From contig CAKMZR010000009.1 of the NCBI GenBank assembly GCA_929200455.1, positions 1 to 19,000 on the forward strand: a stretch of DNA of 19,000 nt, read 5' to 3'. This DNA is from an uncultured Alphaproteobacteria bacterium (GTDB taxonomy: Bacteria; Pseudomonadota; Alphaproteobacteria; CAKMZR01). Below, piece by piece: positions 9,302 to 18,900 of this stretch. The notes beneath the pieces were generated by a model. That model saw only the letters and a list, made by a program, of their open reading frames with translations. It was not told the DNA's origin and ran no database searches. A program made the translations under genes and the position numbers. Each line of letters starts with the position of its first letter. The stretch's first letter is position 1.

Positions 9302-9330
9302 TTGCTATTGCTATATAAAAACTCTATCCT
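9302..9330 (+). promoter_or_regulatory. Candidate promoter for the M19-like and HtpX-like genes
   Basis: TTGCTA (9302-9307), a 17-base spacer and TATCCT (9325-9330) match the sigma-70 consensus at four of six bases in each box. An alternative -10, TATAAA at 9314-9319, is closer to consensus but has no good -35 at the right distance. Either would give a leader of about 35-50 bases before the ATG at 9374. Confidence 0.3.
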
Positions 9331-9373
9331 CCACGCACACCAACAACTCCTACCCCACAAGTCAAAAAATCTC

Positions 9374-10372
9374 ATGAAACCACACATCATCATCGACAAC
9401 CTCCAATACAATAACTGGTCACCAAAAATCTTTGAACAACTCGTAAAAGGCCAAGTTTCCGCCGTGCACGCCACCATCGCCTACCACGAAGACTTCCAAG
9501 AAACCATACTCAATATCATACAGTGGAACCGCTTCTTCCAAACTCATCACGACAAAATCTTACGCGGTTCTTCTCACCACGACGTCATCAAAGCCCAAAA
9601 ATCAAAAAAATGTGCCATCTTCTTCGGATTCCAAAATCCATCCCCCATCGAAGACCATATCGGACTCGTCGAAGTCTGGCACCAACTCGGCGTCCGCTTC
9701 ATGCAACTCTCATACAACAACCAAAGCCTACTCGCTACCGGATGCTACGAACAAAACGATCCCGGCATCACGCGCATGGGAAAAGAAGTCATCCGCGAAA
9801 TGAACCGCGTCGGAATGGTCGTCGATATGAGCCACTCCGCCGAAAAATCTACGCTACACGCCATCGAAATCTCTTCAAGACCCATCGTCATCAGCCACGC
9901 AAATCCCGCTCAATGGCACGAGGCTCGACGCAACAAATCCAATACCGTCCTCAAAGCACTCGCAGAAAGCAACGGCATGATCGGCTTCTCCCTCTACCCA
10001 CACCACCTCAAAAATCAATCCCAATGCTCCCTCGAAAGTTTCTGCTCCATGATAGCCCAAACCGCAGAAATTATGGGCGTACACTCCATCGGACTCGGAT
10101 CAGACCTATGCCAAGACCAACCAAACTCCGTCGTCGAGTGGATGCGGAACGGCACTTGGACACGAACCCTCGATTTCGGCGAAGGATCCCCCGATAACCC
10201 CGGATTTCCTGATATGCCCTCATGGTTCCAAGACAATCGAGACTTCCTCAATATCCATAAAGGCCTCAGAGACGTCGGCTTCTCAGAACAAGACGTCAAC
10301 CTCATCATGGGCGAAAATTGGCTACGCTTCTACGAACAGTCCTTCTCGCCCCAAAATCAAAACAATCTCTAA
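9374..10372 (+). CDS. Atypical M19 (membrane/renal dipeptidase-like) family protein
   Basis: This 332-residue protein is of the peptidase M19 TIM-barrel family, zinc dipeptidases that cleave a range of dipeptides. Conserved parts are the two metal-binding histidines in VVDMSHS (His154) and VISHANP (His175), the strand LGVRFMQLSYNNQSLL, and GLGSDLCQ with Asp244 at the position of the catalytic-site Asp. Two canonical features are missing. There is no N-terminal H-x-D (the region reads IIIDNLQYNNW), and the bridging Glu of the GxEG strand is Gln87 in FGFQNPSP. From memory this combination marks a conserved alphaproteobacterial subfamily, so it is probably not local decay, but the true substrate is uncertain. 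No signal peptide is present, so it is predicted cytoplasmic. I chose the ATG at 9374 over the frame extension to 9299, whose extra 25 residues look like translated leader. No Shine-Dalgarno is visible. The HtpX-like gene follows after 54 bases and is probably co-transcribed. Confidence 0.82.
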   Translation: MKPHIIIDNLQYNNWSPKIFEQLVKGQVSAVHATIAYHEDFQETILNIIQWNRFFQTHHDKILRGSSHHDVIKAQKSKKCAIFFGFQNPSPIEDHIGLVEVWHQLGVRFMQLSYNNQSLLATGCYEQNDPGITRMGKEVIREMNRVGMVVDMSHSAEKSTLHAIEISSRPIVISHANPAQWHEARRNKSNTVLKALAESNGMIGFSLYPHHLKNQSQCSLESFCSMIAQTAEIMGVHSIGLGSDLCQDQPNSVVEWMRNGTWTRTLDFGEGSPDNPGFPDMPSWFQDNRDFLNIHKGLRDVGFSEQDVNLIMGENWLRFYEQSFSPQNQNNL

Positions 10373-10426
10373 AACCCTTTCCCCTCCTTGAATCAACCCT
10401 CAAATCCTGTTACCATCCTCCCCGTC

Positions 10427-11380
10427 ATGTTCGCTGTATACTTAAAAAACTTTATCGCTTGCCTCATCACAAGCCTCTCCCTCGCTGGAGCTTTCTTCCT
10501 CCTCGCAGGACCCATACCCGCTGCCGCCGCTTTCCTCATCGGAATCGGAATCAATGTCCTCGTCTTTTACAACTCTCACCGCATCATCAACGCCTTCTAC
10601 GCTCCCATCATCGTCTCACCAGAATCCGCTAAAGAACTCTACGTCATACTCGCAGACCTCTCAAAAGCCGCCAAGATATCCCTACCCATCCTCTACGCTT
10701 CCGCCTCTCCTCAACCCAATATGTCCGTCATCTCACGCAAAAATGAACACAAAATCATCATCTCAAAAAATGTCATCCAACTCCTCGATAGACGAGAACT
10801 TCACGCCATGCTCGCGCACCACGTCGCTTACATCGCCTCAGGAACCGTGCAACACAAATCATACGTCGCCTGCATCGCCTCCCTTCCCGTATTCTTCATC
10901 TACCTCGGTATCTTCTTCGCTTCCTTCGGCGGAAAACCTACCCACAAAGCTCCACAATGGATGACAACGCTCTTCCAACCCGTCTCTTGGTTCTCCCACG
11001 CCATCGCCTTCATCTGCCAAAATAAAAAAAATACCGCACTCATCGATATACTCGCCATCACCATCGGAGCCCACGCCGCAAGCTACTTCAAAGGTATCAA
11101 CAAAATCTCTATCGCTTCCTCAAGAATAAAAGACCCCCAAGTCTCCCTCTTCCCAGCCCTTGCAACTCTCTACATCACACCCCCCATCTCCTTCAAACGT
11201 CTCAATATCGGCGTACCCGTCGCAGAACGACTCACAAAACTCAGAAATAATCTCGAGTCTTCCGGCTCTCGTGTCCCCGCAAAAACCGCAAAAAACAAAA
11301 AAACTTCCTCGGCTTCACGAGGCACCCCAAGAAAACGTCCCGGTGTCGCAAGCGGACCTTCGCGTTCTCGACCCCGGTAG
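10427..11380 (+). CDS. HtpX-like M48 family membrane protein, predicted inactive (pseudoprotease)
   Basis: The protein is 317 residues. The first 60 resemble HtpX: two hydrophobic segments (about 4-26 and 29-47), then FYNSHRIINAFYAP. The SLPILYASASPQPNMSV block (85-101) and LLDRREL (119-125) align with HtpX just before its active site. Where HtpX has HExxH, this protein has HHVAY (131-135): both the catalytic Glu and the second zinc His are gone. No Glu occurs anywhere from 125 to 266, so the third ligand is missing too. Two further hydrophobic segments (about 146-167 and 183-197) and the VAERLTKLRNNLE end keep the family fold. Residues 280-317 form a Lys/Arg/Ser/Pro-rich tail not usual in HtpX. 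HtpX normally degrades damaged inner-membrane proteins; this one may act as a regulator or decoy (inference). The ATG at 10427 fits the family N-terminus better than a TTG at 10388. No Shine-Dalgarno is visible. Confidence 0.8.
   Translation: MFAVYLKNFIACLITSLSLAGAFFLLAGPIPAAAAFLIGIGINVLVFYNSHRIINAFYAPIIVSPESAKELYVILADLSKAAKISLPILYASASPQPNMSVISRKNEHKIIISKNVIQLLDRRELHAMLAHHVAYIASGTVQHKSYVACIASLPVFFIYLGIFFASFGGKPTHKAPQWMTTLFQPVSWFSHAIAFICQNKKNTALIDILAITIGAHAASYFKGINKISIASSRIKDPQVSLFPALATLYITPPISFKRLNIGVPVAERLTKLRNNLESSGSRVPAKTAKNKKTSSASRGTPRKRPGVASGPSRSRPR
11291..11322 (-). terminator. Candidate rho-independent terminator of the cadherin-like lipoprotein gene
   Basis: On the minus strand a five-pair stem CCTCG/CGAGG (11318-11322 with 11307-11311) with a six-base loop is followed, after AAG, by two T runs of seven and six. 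It lies about 108 bases past the stop at 11430, inside the 3' end of the opposing HtpX-like gene, whose Lys-rich tail is encoded by the same A-rich stretch. The stem is short, so the call is tentative. Confidence 0.4.
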
Positions 11381-11429
11381 ATAAACCACTCCCGCCCTCT
11401 ACGCCCCGCATCCTTGATGCCTCGCCACG

Positions 11430-14400
11430 CTATAAGCCCGAATCGTCCGACCAGGTCATCAAAATATCCACGCCCTCCTCGCCCCCAAAAACAAAAGATT
11501 TCGACACGCCCTCGTGCGACAAAGAAGAATCATCCTCAAAAGATGCCGCCGTCACCCCCAAATCAAACATATCAGTCACCATGTTGCCCGCATCATCTGT
11601 TGCCGTAACCGTAATCTCAATATCTCCCGCAGAACCCGCAGGCACATAAGCCGAATACAAACGTCCTCCTCCCACATCAAATAACCACGGAATCGCTCCT
11701 GTCCACGTGAAACTGTACGTCAAAACATCTCCCACATCCGCATCCGTAAACGTTCCCGCAGGAACCCGAAAATCAAAACCATCTCCCTCCATCGCCGTCT
11801 GATCCGCAATTCCACGGGCCACCACAGGAGCATGATCCCACACATCAAGCACATGAAACATCACATCATGCGTCAACGTCCGCACTCCCACAGACACTTC
11901 CACCGCAAACTCATAAACACCATCCAAATTCGCATCAGTCGACATCTCAAAGTCCGGCGTCGATATAAACATCAACTGACCCGTCGCGTTTATGCTCACA
12001 TCTCCACTGTCCGTTCCCGAAACACTGTAGGCCGCCGTCTCCCCCGCTCCCAACACCACTGAAAAATCATACGACACATCCCGATCCTCCTCCACATAAA
12101 TGTCAGAACCCCAGTCCATCGTAAGAACCAACGCCTCATTCGTCACGTCCACCACCATCACCGTCACCTCAACCGTGCTGTAACGACCTCCGCTTTGCGC
12201 CCTCACATCAAACGTATAACTCGACACATCCTCAAAATCTAAGGCCTTACGCGTATAAAGACTGTTCCCCATACTCCCTCCAAGTCCTCCATCCTTAAAA
12301 TAAAATAATGTACTCTCCGTTCTGTCCACCACAGAATAATATATAGTATCACCGTCCGCATCACTCGCAGAAACCGTACCCACCAACGTGTCCTCCCCAT
12401 TCTCCGCCACCATAAAATCATACATCGTAGAGCCAAAAACAGGCGGACTCACCCCACCTCCCACCGCAGAAAATGAAATCATAAAACTCGTAGTAAACGT
12501 ATTCCCTCCCCCGTCATCCACGTCAATCGTCACCGTATAAGGTGACGCCGTCTTCGCATCACTCGGCACAGGCTGACTCACAATCGTTCCCCTTATGTTC
12601 GCCGCACTCCTTATATGCGGATCATTCACCGAATTCCCATCACTCACACGCAACCAAGACGTATCCGTCGTCGCAGAAATACCCGTAATCATAATCTCAT
12701 ACATGTTCGAAAGAATCACACCCTCGGGATCATATATCCAATCAAGCGGGACATACCATCTCACATCACTACCACCTATCACACTGCCTCCCTTCACAAA
12801 CGTAAGATCAGGCAACGCCGTCACTCCAGGGATAAAACGCGGCGCCTCATTCTCCTCAATCTCCAACATCAAACCATGAACCACATGCTCATCCGGAAAA
12901 CCCGTCCTCGAAGATGTCCCCACCACCGTCACCTCGTGAACCGCTCCTCGCAAAAAAGCATTAGACAATGTCCACGTAGACAATAACGACAGCTCACCAC
13001 TCGCAGAGTCAATCATATAAAGATCACTGTCCCTGCCATAAAGCATAAAACTGTACGTACTCCCTGCATCAGCACCAGACAGCATAAACGTATGTATACT
13101 ATCCCTGTTCAATGACGTCACATCCACCATCAAAGGTGCCGCTCCCCCGTCAAGAATAGGACGCTCCGACACATCCTCCAAGACTACGTCAAAATCAAAA
13201 CGTGTCTCATCCGTACGCGACATCGCCAATATCGTCAGCGAAAAAGTCTTGTCTCCGTTCGCGTCCAACGACGGCGACTCCTCAAAATTCAATCCCATCG
13301 ACGAAATCGCAAAATCTCCCGTCAAGGACGACACACTAAAATAACCATTAGGCTCTCCATTAAGAACCAAACTGTACGTCACACGATCAAGAGCGTCCGA
13401 ATCCGTCGCCAAAAAACGATACAATATACTATCCGTGAAATTTTCTAACAATCGAATAATCATAGGCGTACCCGTCATAAATTCAGGAACACCCGCATTG
13501 TCCGACGCCTCCAACATAAACACCACCGTCTCAGATACAGACAAACCTCCAGAATCCATCGCCGTCACCGTCACAGACAAATCTTCCGCCCTCACATCAT
13601 TCACACCCCCCGGATTCTCAAGACCCACAACACGACCAGAAACGACTCGAAACTCTCCTCCCGCCGTCAACTCAAGCCAAGACGGAAGCAGCGTCGTCGC
13701 ATAAGTAAGCATATCTCCCGCATCCTCATCACTAAACAATAACGATATGTCAAAAGCCGCCGGAGTCAATCCCTTCTTCCACGTCACAGAGGTCGTCCCT
13801 CCCGTAAGCATAGGAGCCTCGTTCACATTCTGAACACTCACAGCCAAATCCGTCGTAATATCATCATCCGACGTCATCGCCCTCACCGTCAAATCATAAA
13901 CTCGCGTGCCCGCATCACTCCTAGACACCTCAAAATCAGGCGATACCATAAAAGTAATCTCCCCCGTACCCGAAATACTAAACAATCCCGCATCCGCTCC
14001 CTCCAACATATACGTCACCGTATCCCCGTCTACATCCGTCGCAGATAACGTCCCCACCGCCGTCGTGTTCTCATTCACAACCACCGTCATCGTTCCCGTA
14101 TCATAACTCACCCCAGAAGATACAAACGAATCAAAGCTCAACACCTCATTCACATTCAATAACATCACCCTCAAAGTCTCCACCATCTCCAACGAACCGT
14201 CAGAAACCTTAACCTCCAACTCATACTCATTGTCCCGATCCGCATCTCCCATCGCCTCAAAATCAGGCTTCGCCATAAAGCGTAACTCACCACTGCTCTC
14301 TCCCACCACAAACAATCCACGATCAGAACCTCCTGAGATCGAAAACATCAATACATTCCCCGCATCAGGATCCGTCCCCATCAACGTCGTCAATACCGTC

Positions 14401-15881
14401 GTCGCTTCCTGCTCCTCATTATAATCTATACTCCCCACAAATCCCACAAACGACGGGGCCTCATTCTCTCCCTCTACCTCCACATCCAAACTGTACGTCA
14501 CCGCCGACGTCGTGCCATCACTCGCCTCCACCTCCACCTTGTACACATTGTCGCCATCCGCAGAATTAGGCATCTCAAAGTCCGGACTCACCTTAAAACG
14601 CAATTCTCCACTATCCATATCCAACGAAAATAATCCGTCATCCGCTCCTCCCGACAATCGATACGTCACCGACGCCATCTCAGGATCCTCCGCCTCAAAC
14701 ATCTTCACCACATCCGAAGACGGCTCATTCTCCGTCCACATCACAAGTGGCACCACTCCCATAAATACAGGACGCTCGTCCTCATTCAATACCGTCACCA
14801 CCACCTCATGCTCACGTTCATTCCCCGCAAATCCATCAGAAACCAATACCTTCAACACATACGCATTCGAAACACCCATAGACTCCGACATCTCAAAATC
14901 TCGCGAAGACACAAACGTCACCTTCACCCCACCCATATCCTCAGTCAAAGTAAATAAATTATCATCCGCTCCCCCATTCTTCATATACGACAAAACCCCA
15001 CCCTCAGGGTCTTCCGCCTTCACAAAGGCAAGATCACCACCAGACGGAGCATTCTCCAATACAGAAACCGCCGTCCGCGCACTGCTATACTCCGGAGCCT
15101 CGTTCTCGTCCCCTATCTCCACGCGCAAACTACGACGCGTCGTCTTCCCTCCCGATAACGCCTCCACCTCCACATCATACGAAGAACGATCCTCAAAATT
15201 AGGCGAAGTCAAAAAATGTAACTGTCCCCCAGAATCTACAGAAAAATCCGTAGAACCCTTCGTCACACTGTACATCACAGAATCCCCCTCAGGATCTCGT
15301 GCCTCAAAAGATTCCACAAGTCTCGTCGTAGGAGAATTCTCATCCACACTCACCCTCTCCCTCATACCCAAAAATACAGGTCCCTCATCCACATTGTCCA
15401 ACTTCACCTTCACCTCGTAATCCTTCGACTCACCCTCAGAATTCACGCGAAGAACCAAATTATACTCTCGCTCCTTCTCGTAATCCCGCGAAGACACATC
15501 CTTAAACCTTAACTCTCCCAAATTCGATACAGAAAATAATGAACCATCCTTATCCGGCAAAATCTCATAACCCACCAAAGAACCAGGCAATAAACCCGCC
15601 ACAGAAAAATCTCCCACACCAGAATTGTCTCCATCAGACGATACCTCCTCCGGGATGTTCACCTCCACATTCTTTCCCCCATCTCCTCCCAAACCATCAG
15701 ACGTTAACTGCTCGCGCAAATCATCTCGAAGAAAACTCAAAGGACGAATCGCAAGCCCTATCGCTCCATAATAATAATCTCCCTTGCAACCCACCAATAA
15801 CAACGACAACGCCGTCGTCGATAGCAAAAAACTTCCACCACGCCTACCAACATACCTCAACCCGCTCAACCTCATCAACAT
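11430..15881 (-). CDS. Giant cadherin-like repeat surface lipoprotein
   Basis: The protein has 1483 residues. A basic start and hydrophobic stretch lead to the lipobox LVGC (Cys32), so it is predicted to be a Sec-exported lipoprotein. Residues from about 80 are cadherin-like units of roughly 100-110 residues. Each has a V-x-E-N-x-P entry strand, a Ca-binding-type DPEGD, DPDAGN or DVDGD turn, F-S-x-x-x-x-x-G-x-L-x-F, S-P-D-F-E and a closing V-x-N-x-N-E-A-P. Entries are near residues 177, 275, 384, 485, 600, 810, 1155 and 1260. Units near 700-735 and 1350-1390 have the D-x-D-x-G-D-x-L-T-Y pattern of the related CADG/He_PIG Ig folds. These domains usually bind calcium and mediate cell-cell or matrix adhesion; the role here is inferred. 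The ATG at 15881 has GAGGG seven bases upstream. It begins 44 bases after the stop of the third giant gene, so the two are probably one transcript. Confidence 0.85.
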   Translation of the reverse strand: MLMRLSGLRYVGRRGGSFLLSTTALSLLLVGCKGDYYYGAIGLAIRPLSFLRDDLREQLTSDGLGGDGGKNVEVNIPEEVSSDGDNSGVGDFSVAGLLPGSLVGYEILPDKDGSLFSVSNLGELRFKDVSSRDYEKEREYNLVLRVNSEGESKDYEVKVKLDNVDEGPVFLGMRERVSVDENSPTTRLVESFEARDPEGDSVMYSVTKGSTDFSVDSGGQLHFLTSPNFEDRSSYDVEVEALSGGKTTRRSLRVEIGDENEAPEYSSARTAVSVLENAPSGGDLAFVKAEDPEGGVLSYMKNGGADDNLFTLTEDMGGVKVTFVSSRDFEMSESMGVSNAYVLKVLVSDGFAGNEREHEVVVTVLNEDERPVFMGVVPLVMWTENEPSSDVVKMFEAEDPEMASVTYRLSGGADDGLFSLDMDSGELRFKVSPDFEMPNSADGDNVYKVEVEASDGTTSAVTYSLDVEVEGENEAPSFVGFVGSIDYNEEQEATTVLTTLMGTDPDAGNVLMFSISGGSDRGLFVVGESSGELRFMAKPDFEAMGDADRDNEYELEVKVSDGSLEMVETLRVMLLNVNEVLSFDSFVSSGVSYDTGTMTVVVNENTTAVGTLSATDVDGDTVTYMLEGADAGLFSISGTGEITFMVSPDFEVSRSDAGTRVYDLTVRAMTSDDDITTDLAVSVQNVNEAPMLTGGTTSVTWKKGLTPAAFDISLLFSDEDAGDMLTYATTLLPSWLELTAGGEFRVVSGRVVGLENPGGVNDVRAEDLSVTVTAMDSGGLSVSETVVFMLEASDNAGVPEFMTGTPMIIRLLENFTDSILYRFLATDSDALDRVTYSLVLNGEPNGYFSVSSLTGDFAISSMGLNFEESPSLDANGDKTFSLTILAMSRTDETRFDFDVVLEDVSERPILDGGAAPLMVDVTSLNRDSIHTFMLSGADAGSTYSFMLYGRDSDLYMIDSASGELSLLSTWTLSNAFLRGAVHEVTVVGTSSRTGFPDEHVVHGLMLEIEENEAPRFIPGVTALPDLTFVKGGSVIGGSDVRWYVPLDWIYDPEGVILSNMYEIMITGISATTDTSWLRVSDGNSVNDPHIRSAANIRGTIVSQPVPSDAKTASPYTVTIDVDDGGGNTFTTSFMISFSAVGGGVSPPVFGSTMYDFMVAENGEDTLVGTVSASDADGDTIYYSVVDRTESTLFYFKDGGLGGSMGNSLYTRKALDFEDVSSYTFDVRAQSGGRYSTVEVTVMVVDVTNEALVLTMDWGSDIYVEEDRDVSYDFSVVLGAGETAAYSVSGTDSGDVSINATGQLMFISTPDFEMSTDANLDGVYEFAVEVSVGVRTLTHDVMFHVLDVWDHAPVVARGIADQTAMEGDGFDFRVPAGTFTDADVGDVLTYSFTWTGAIPWLFDVGGGRLYSAYVPAGSAGDIEITVTATDDAGNMVTDMFDLGVTAASFEDDSSLSHEGVSKSFVFGGEEGVDILMTWSDDSGL

Positions 15882-15925
15882 ACTCTATCCCTCGTCCCAA
15901 CCTCCTCACTCGCTCCCTAAATCAA

Positions 15926-18900
15926 CTATAAAAGACCCTCGTCGTCCATCACAAACTCTACACCCAAAACACTCAAATCAAAATCATCTCCCCAATCATC
16001 ACCGTCGTCTACAGACGGGGTAGGCAACACAACCGCTATAAGCTTTGCACCATTAAAAGATGCATCACCCCCAGGACTCGTATCAAGAAACATATCATTC
16101 CTATACACAAAATTAAATGTATTGTTCAACGCATTTCCTGCCCTATCTCCTACATACCAAGTCGTCGCCGTCAACGGATTGTCATCAAACATAAGCTCTA
16201 TACTCACCATGTCTCCATCTTCAAGAGTCAACATGTTCATAAAATTAATAGCATATCCCTGCTTATGCACCACACTCCTATCCGGAATATCTCCCACATG
16301 CTGACGATCAATACGATCCGCATAGTTCGTCGTCACCCTCGTCACCGCATCCTCCACATTAAACGTCACGTGATTCGTAAACATACCATCCGTGCCACTA
16401 CGTACCCATATATCTTCTCCTGAACCATCATCCACTGGAGCCCAAGCTCCCGATGACCAACCGTCCGCAAAGAAAATAAGCTCACTGACTTGTACCCCCC
16501 CAGAACCATCCGCCAAACCATAAATCAACGCACTGCGAAATACTGGATCAACCCTATCCACCGTAAACATCAAAAATTGCTCATTCGGCGTCAAGGCCGT
16601 AAACCTATCATTATAAAGATTAATCTTATAGTACACATCATAGTACTGATCCGACGTCGCTACCGTATCCTTGTCCGCCACCGCACCCAAATTATACACC
16701 AACTCCACTTCCAACTTGTTGCCCGCCGCAAACATAGCTCCCGCACTCGGAACTCCAAGAGCACTAAATGTCACCTCTAACGCTTCCCTACCCGTAACCA
16801 AGGGATCCGATGCATAGTATACTTCCGCCGGATTCATAAAACTTCCATCCGGATTCTTCAACGCTCCCACCTTCGCCCTCTCTTCCACAATCTCAACCCG
16901 AGTCACATCTCCCCACGTCACCTCACTTCCAAATACTTCAAAACCAAGCACAAACTCACCCGCCATACCATCATCTCGACCTTGCGTAATGCCATTCGCC
17001 GGATGCAAATCCGTAGTCGTACTGTCCAAACCTATCACAAGAGCAGGACCCAAACCCAAATTATGCACAACATCAAGAACCACACTCTCCAATGTCGTCT
17101 CATTTCCCGCAGCATCCGTTATCTTAAACAAAATATACGTGTTCTCAGGATCTCCATACGTATCCGCAAAAACGACACTATGCTTAATGCTAACATCCAC
17201 CTGATTCATTCCCGCTCCCTGTGTCAAACTGTCCACGTTCATAAATACACCCGTAGTCGGGACAGTCCGCGACACCACCACCGCATAATCCACCGCAACA
17301 ATATTCTGCGACTCCAATACATAATGCAACGATAGATTAAGATCCTTAAACATTCCCTCCACGTAATACACTCCGTCCGTAAATGGCGTCAATGAAATCA
17401 CAGGACCCACCGTTCCAGACACAATGCCCACATTGTCAATCGCCGTCGTCGCATTCCATACAATCATCGTGTCTACCGTAAACGTCAATCCAGGCGACAT
17501 CGCCGTAGCATCATACGCACGCGCATTGCCAAACTTATCTCGCGTCGAAAGCGCACGAACCTCATAAGTCCCGTCTCCAAGCATATCTCCCGCCATCAAC
17601 CCCAAATTCGCTCCCGTAAGAACATCCCCATTCATAAAATCTCCCGTAAAAGAACTCACCGTACCAGGAAGAGTACCCGTGCCCGCACGAATCTCAAACT
17701 CAATCTCTACATCTTCTCCAAGACTCGATAAAGTCCATTCCAAAGAACTGCTGTTCGCCATCGTGTAGCCGTCGTCATTCCTATGTCCCGTATCAGAAGA
17801 CGACGACAGCATAATCGTCGGAGCCCCCGGAGGTGACAGATCAAACTCAAGATCCGTCTCAAGATTCTCTCCCATCGCCGTCGCCGCATCCTGCAATACG
17901 CCACTCAACAGTTGAAGCCTGTGCAACGACGTCATATCCAACGCTCCAAAGGCCGCCGTCGTCAACGTCAGCGTCAACGTATCCCCCGTAATCATCGGCG
18001 TACCCGCAATCGAATTCAATATCTCATTCGTTCCCATATCAAACAACTTAAAATCTTCCCCTCCCAACATCTCTCCTCCCGCCGTGATCTCCGCAATCGT
18101 ATTAATAAACTTAATCGTAAGCTCCCTCGTCGCACTGTCCACCATGATCGATTCCACCACCGGCAAATAAGAATTCATTGCCGTCGTATCCGCAAAATTA
18201 TTCGCATCATTTCCCGCTTTGTCCCGGACAAGATCACTCAATCCAGACGTATACGACACCGTCACCATATCCGTACTCAACACATCATTGTTAAGATAAA
18301 ACCTCACCACAGAACCCAATATCTCCGCCATCATCGCCGTGTCCAACGGATCCACCTTAAATGTACCACCCGCATCCGCATGCTTCACCGTAAATTGTGA
18401 CAAATCCGGCGACATCGACCACAAAGCTTCATCAAACTCTACCAACACTATCCTCGTGCCTATCAACGCCTTCACAGGATCCGCCGCCGCAAGAGACGGT
18501 CCCTCCAAATCCACTTCAAACGTCAACATGTTCCCAGATTCCGTCATGTTCGTTCCGTCATCATGGTACGCCGTCACCGTCACCGTCTCTCCGTGCATCA
18601 AGTCAAGGGCCACAAAATTCGCCGCATCCAACATAATATCCCACGTCAAGCCCGGCGTGCCATCCACCTTGACCGTATTCGTACCGTTCGTAAGCTCAAT
18701 GTATATATCCGTCGTATCCGCTCCCGCTCCCGCAGAACCCGTAACCGAAAATTGTATCGTGCCGTCCTCCTCATCCCCATTAATAAACAAATCACCATTA
18801 AAATTACTCACAACCACCGGAGACGGAGGATCATCCAAAGTCGGTGCAGAAGGCGCCAGCGTATCAAACGTCAAGACAAATGCCACATTCGGTGCAGAAC

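Larger units (their letters stand above)
9065..9373. other. Divergent intergenic region between giant lipoprotein and M19 dipeptidase-like gene
   Basis: This is the longest non-coding stretch in the window and must hold both divergent promoters. It is more A/T-rich than the genes. On the minus side the best candidate is TTGTAC with a poor -10 17 bases on, very close to the ribosome site; I do not consider it established. On the plus side see 9302-9330. I see no strong inverted repeat, riboswitch-like structure or tRNA. Short ORFs crossing the region have no recognisable product. Confidence 0.6.

Noticed and set aside
9299..9373. N-terminal extension of the M19 protein by 25 residues
   Set aside because: The extra residues do not look like a signal peptide of this family; they cover the candidate promoter, and the family N-terminus begins at the ATG 9374.
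10388..10426. TTG start for the HtpX-like protein
   Set aside because: The 13 extra residues have no counterpart in HtpX and no ribosome site precedes them. The ATG at 10427 matches the family start.
11408..11420. Small inverted repeat GCATC-CTT-GATGC between the convergent genes
   Set aside because: Only five pairs with a three-base loop and no T-tract on either side; too weak for a terminator.
14512..15420. A 302-codon open frame on the + strand rich in Ser, Pro and Thr
   Set aside because: It is antisense to the cadherin-like gene, whose protein has clear domain patterns. The low stop density follows from the C-rich strand and the repeated codon pattern. No ribosome site or recognisable domain.
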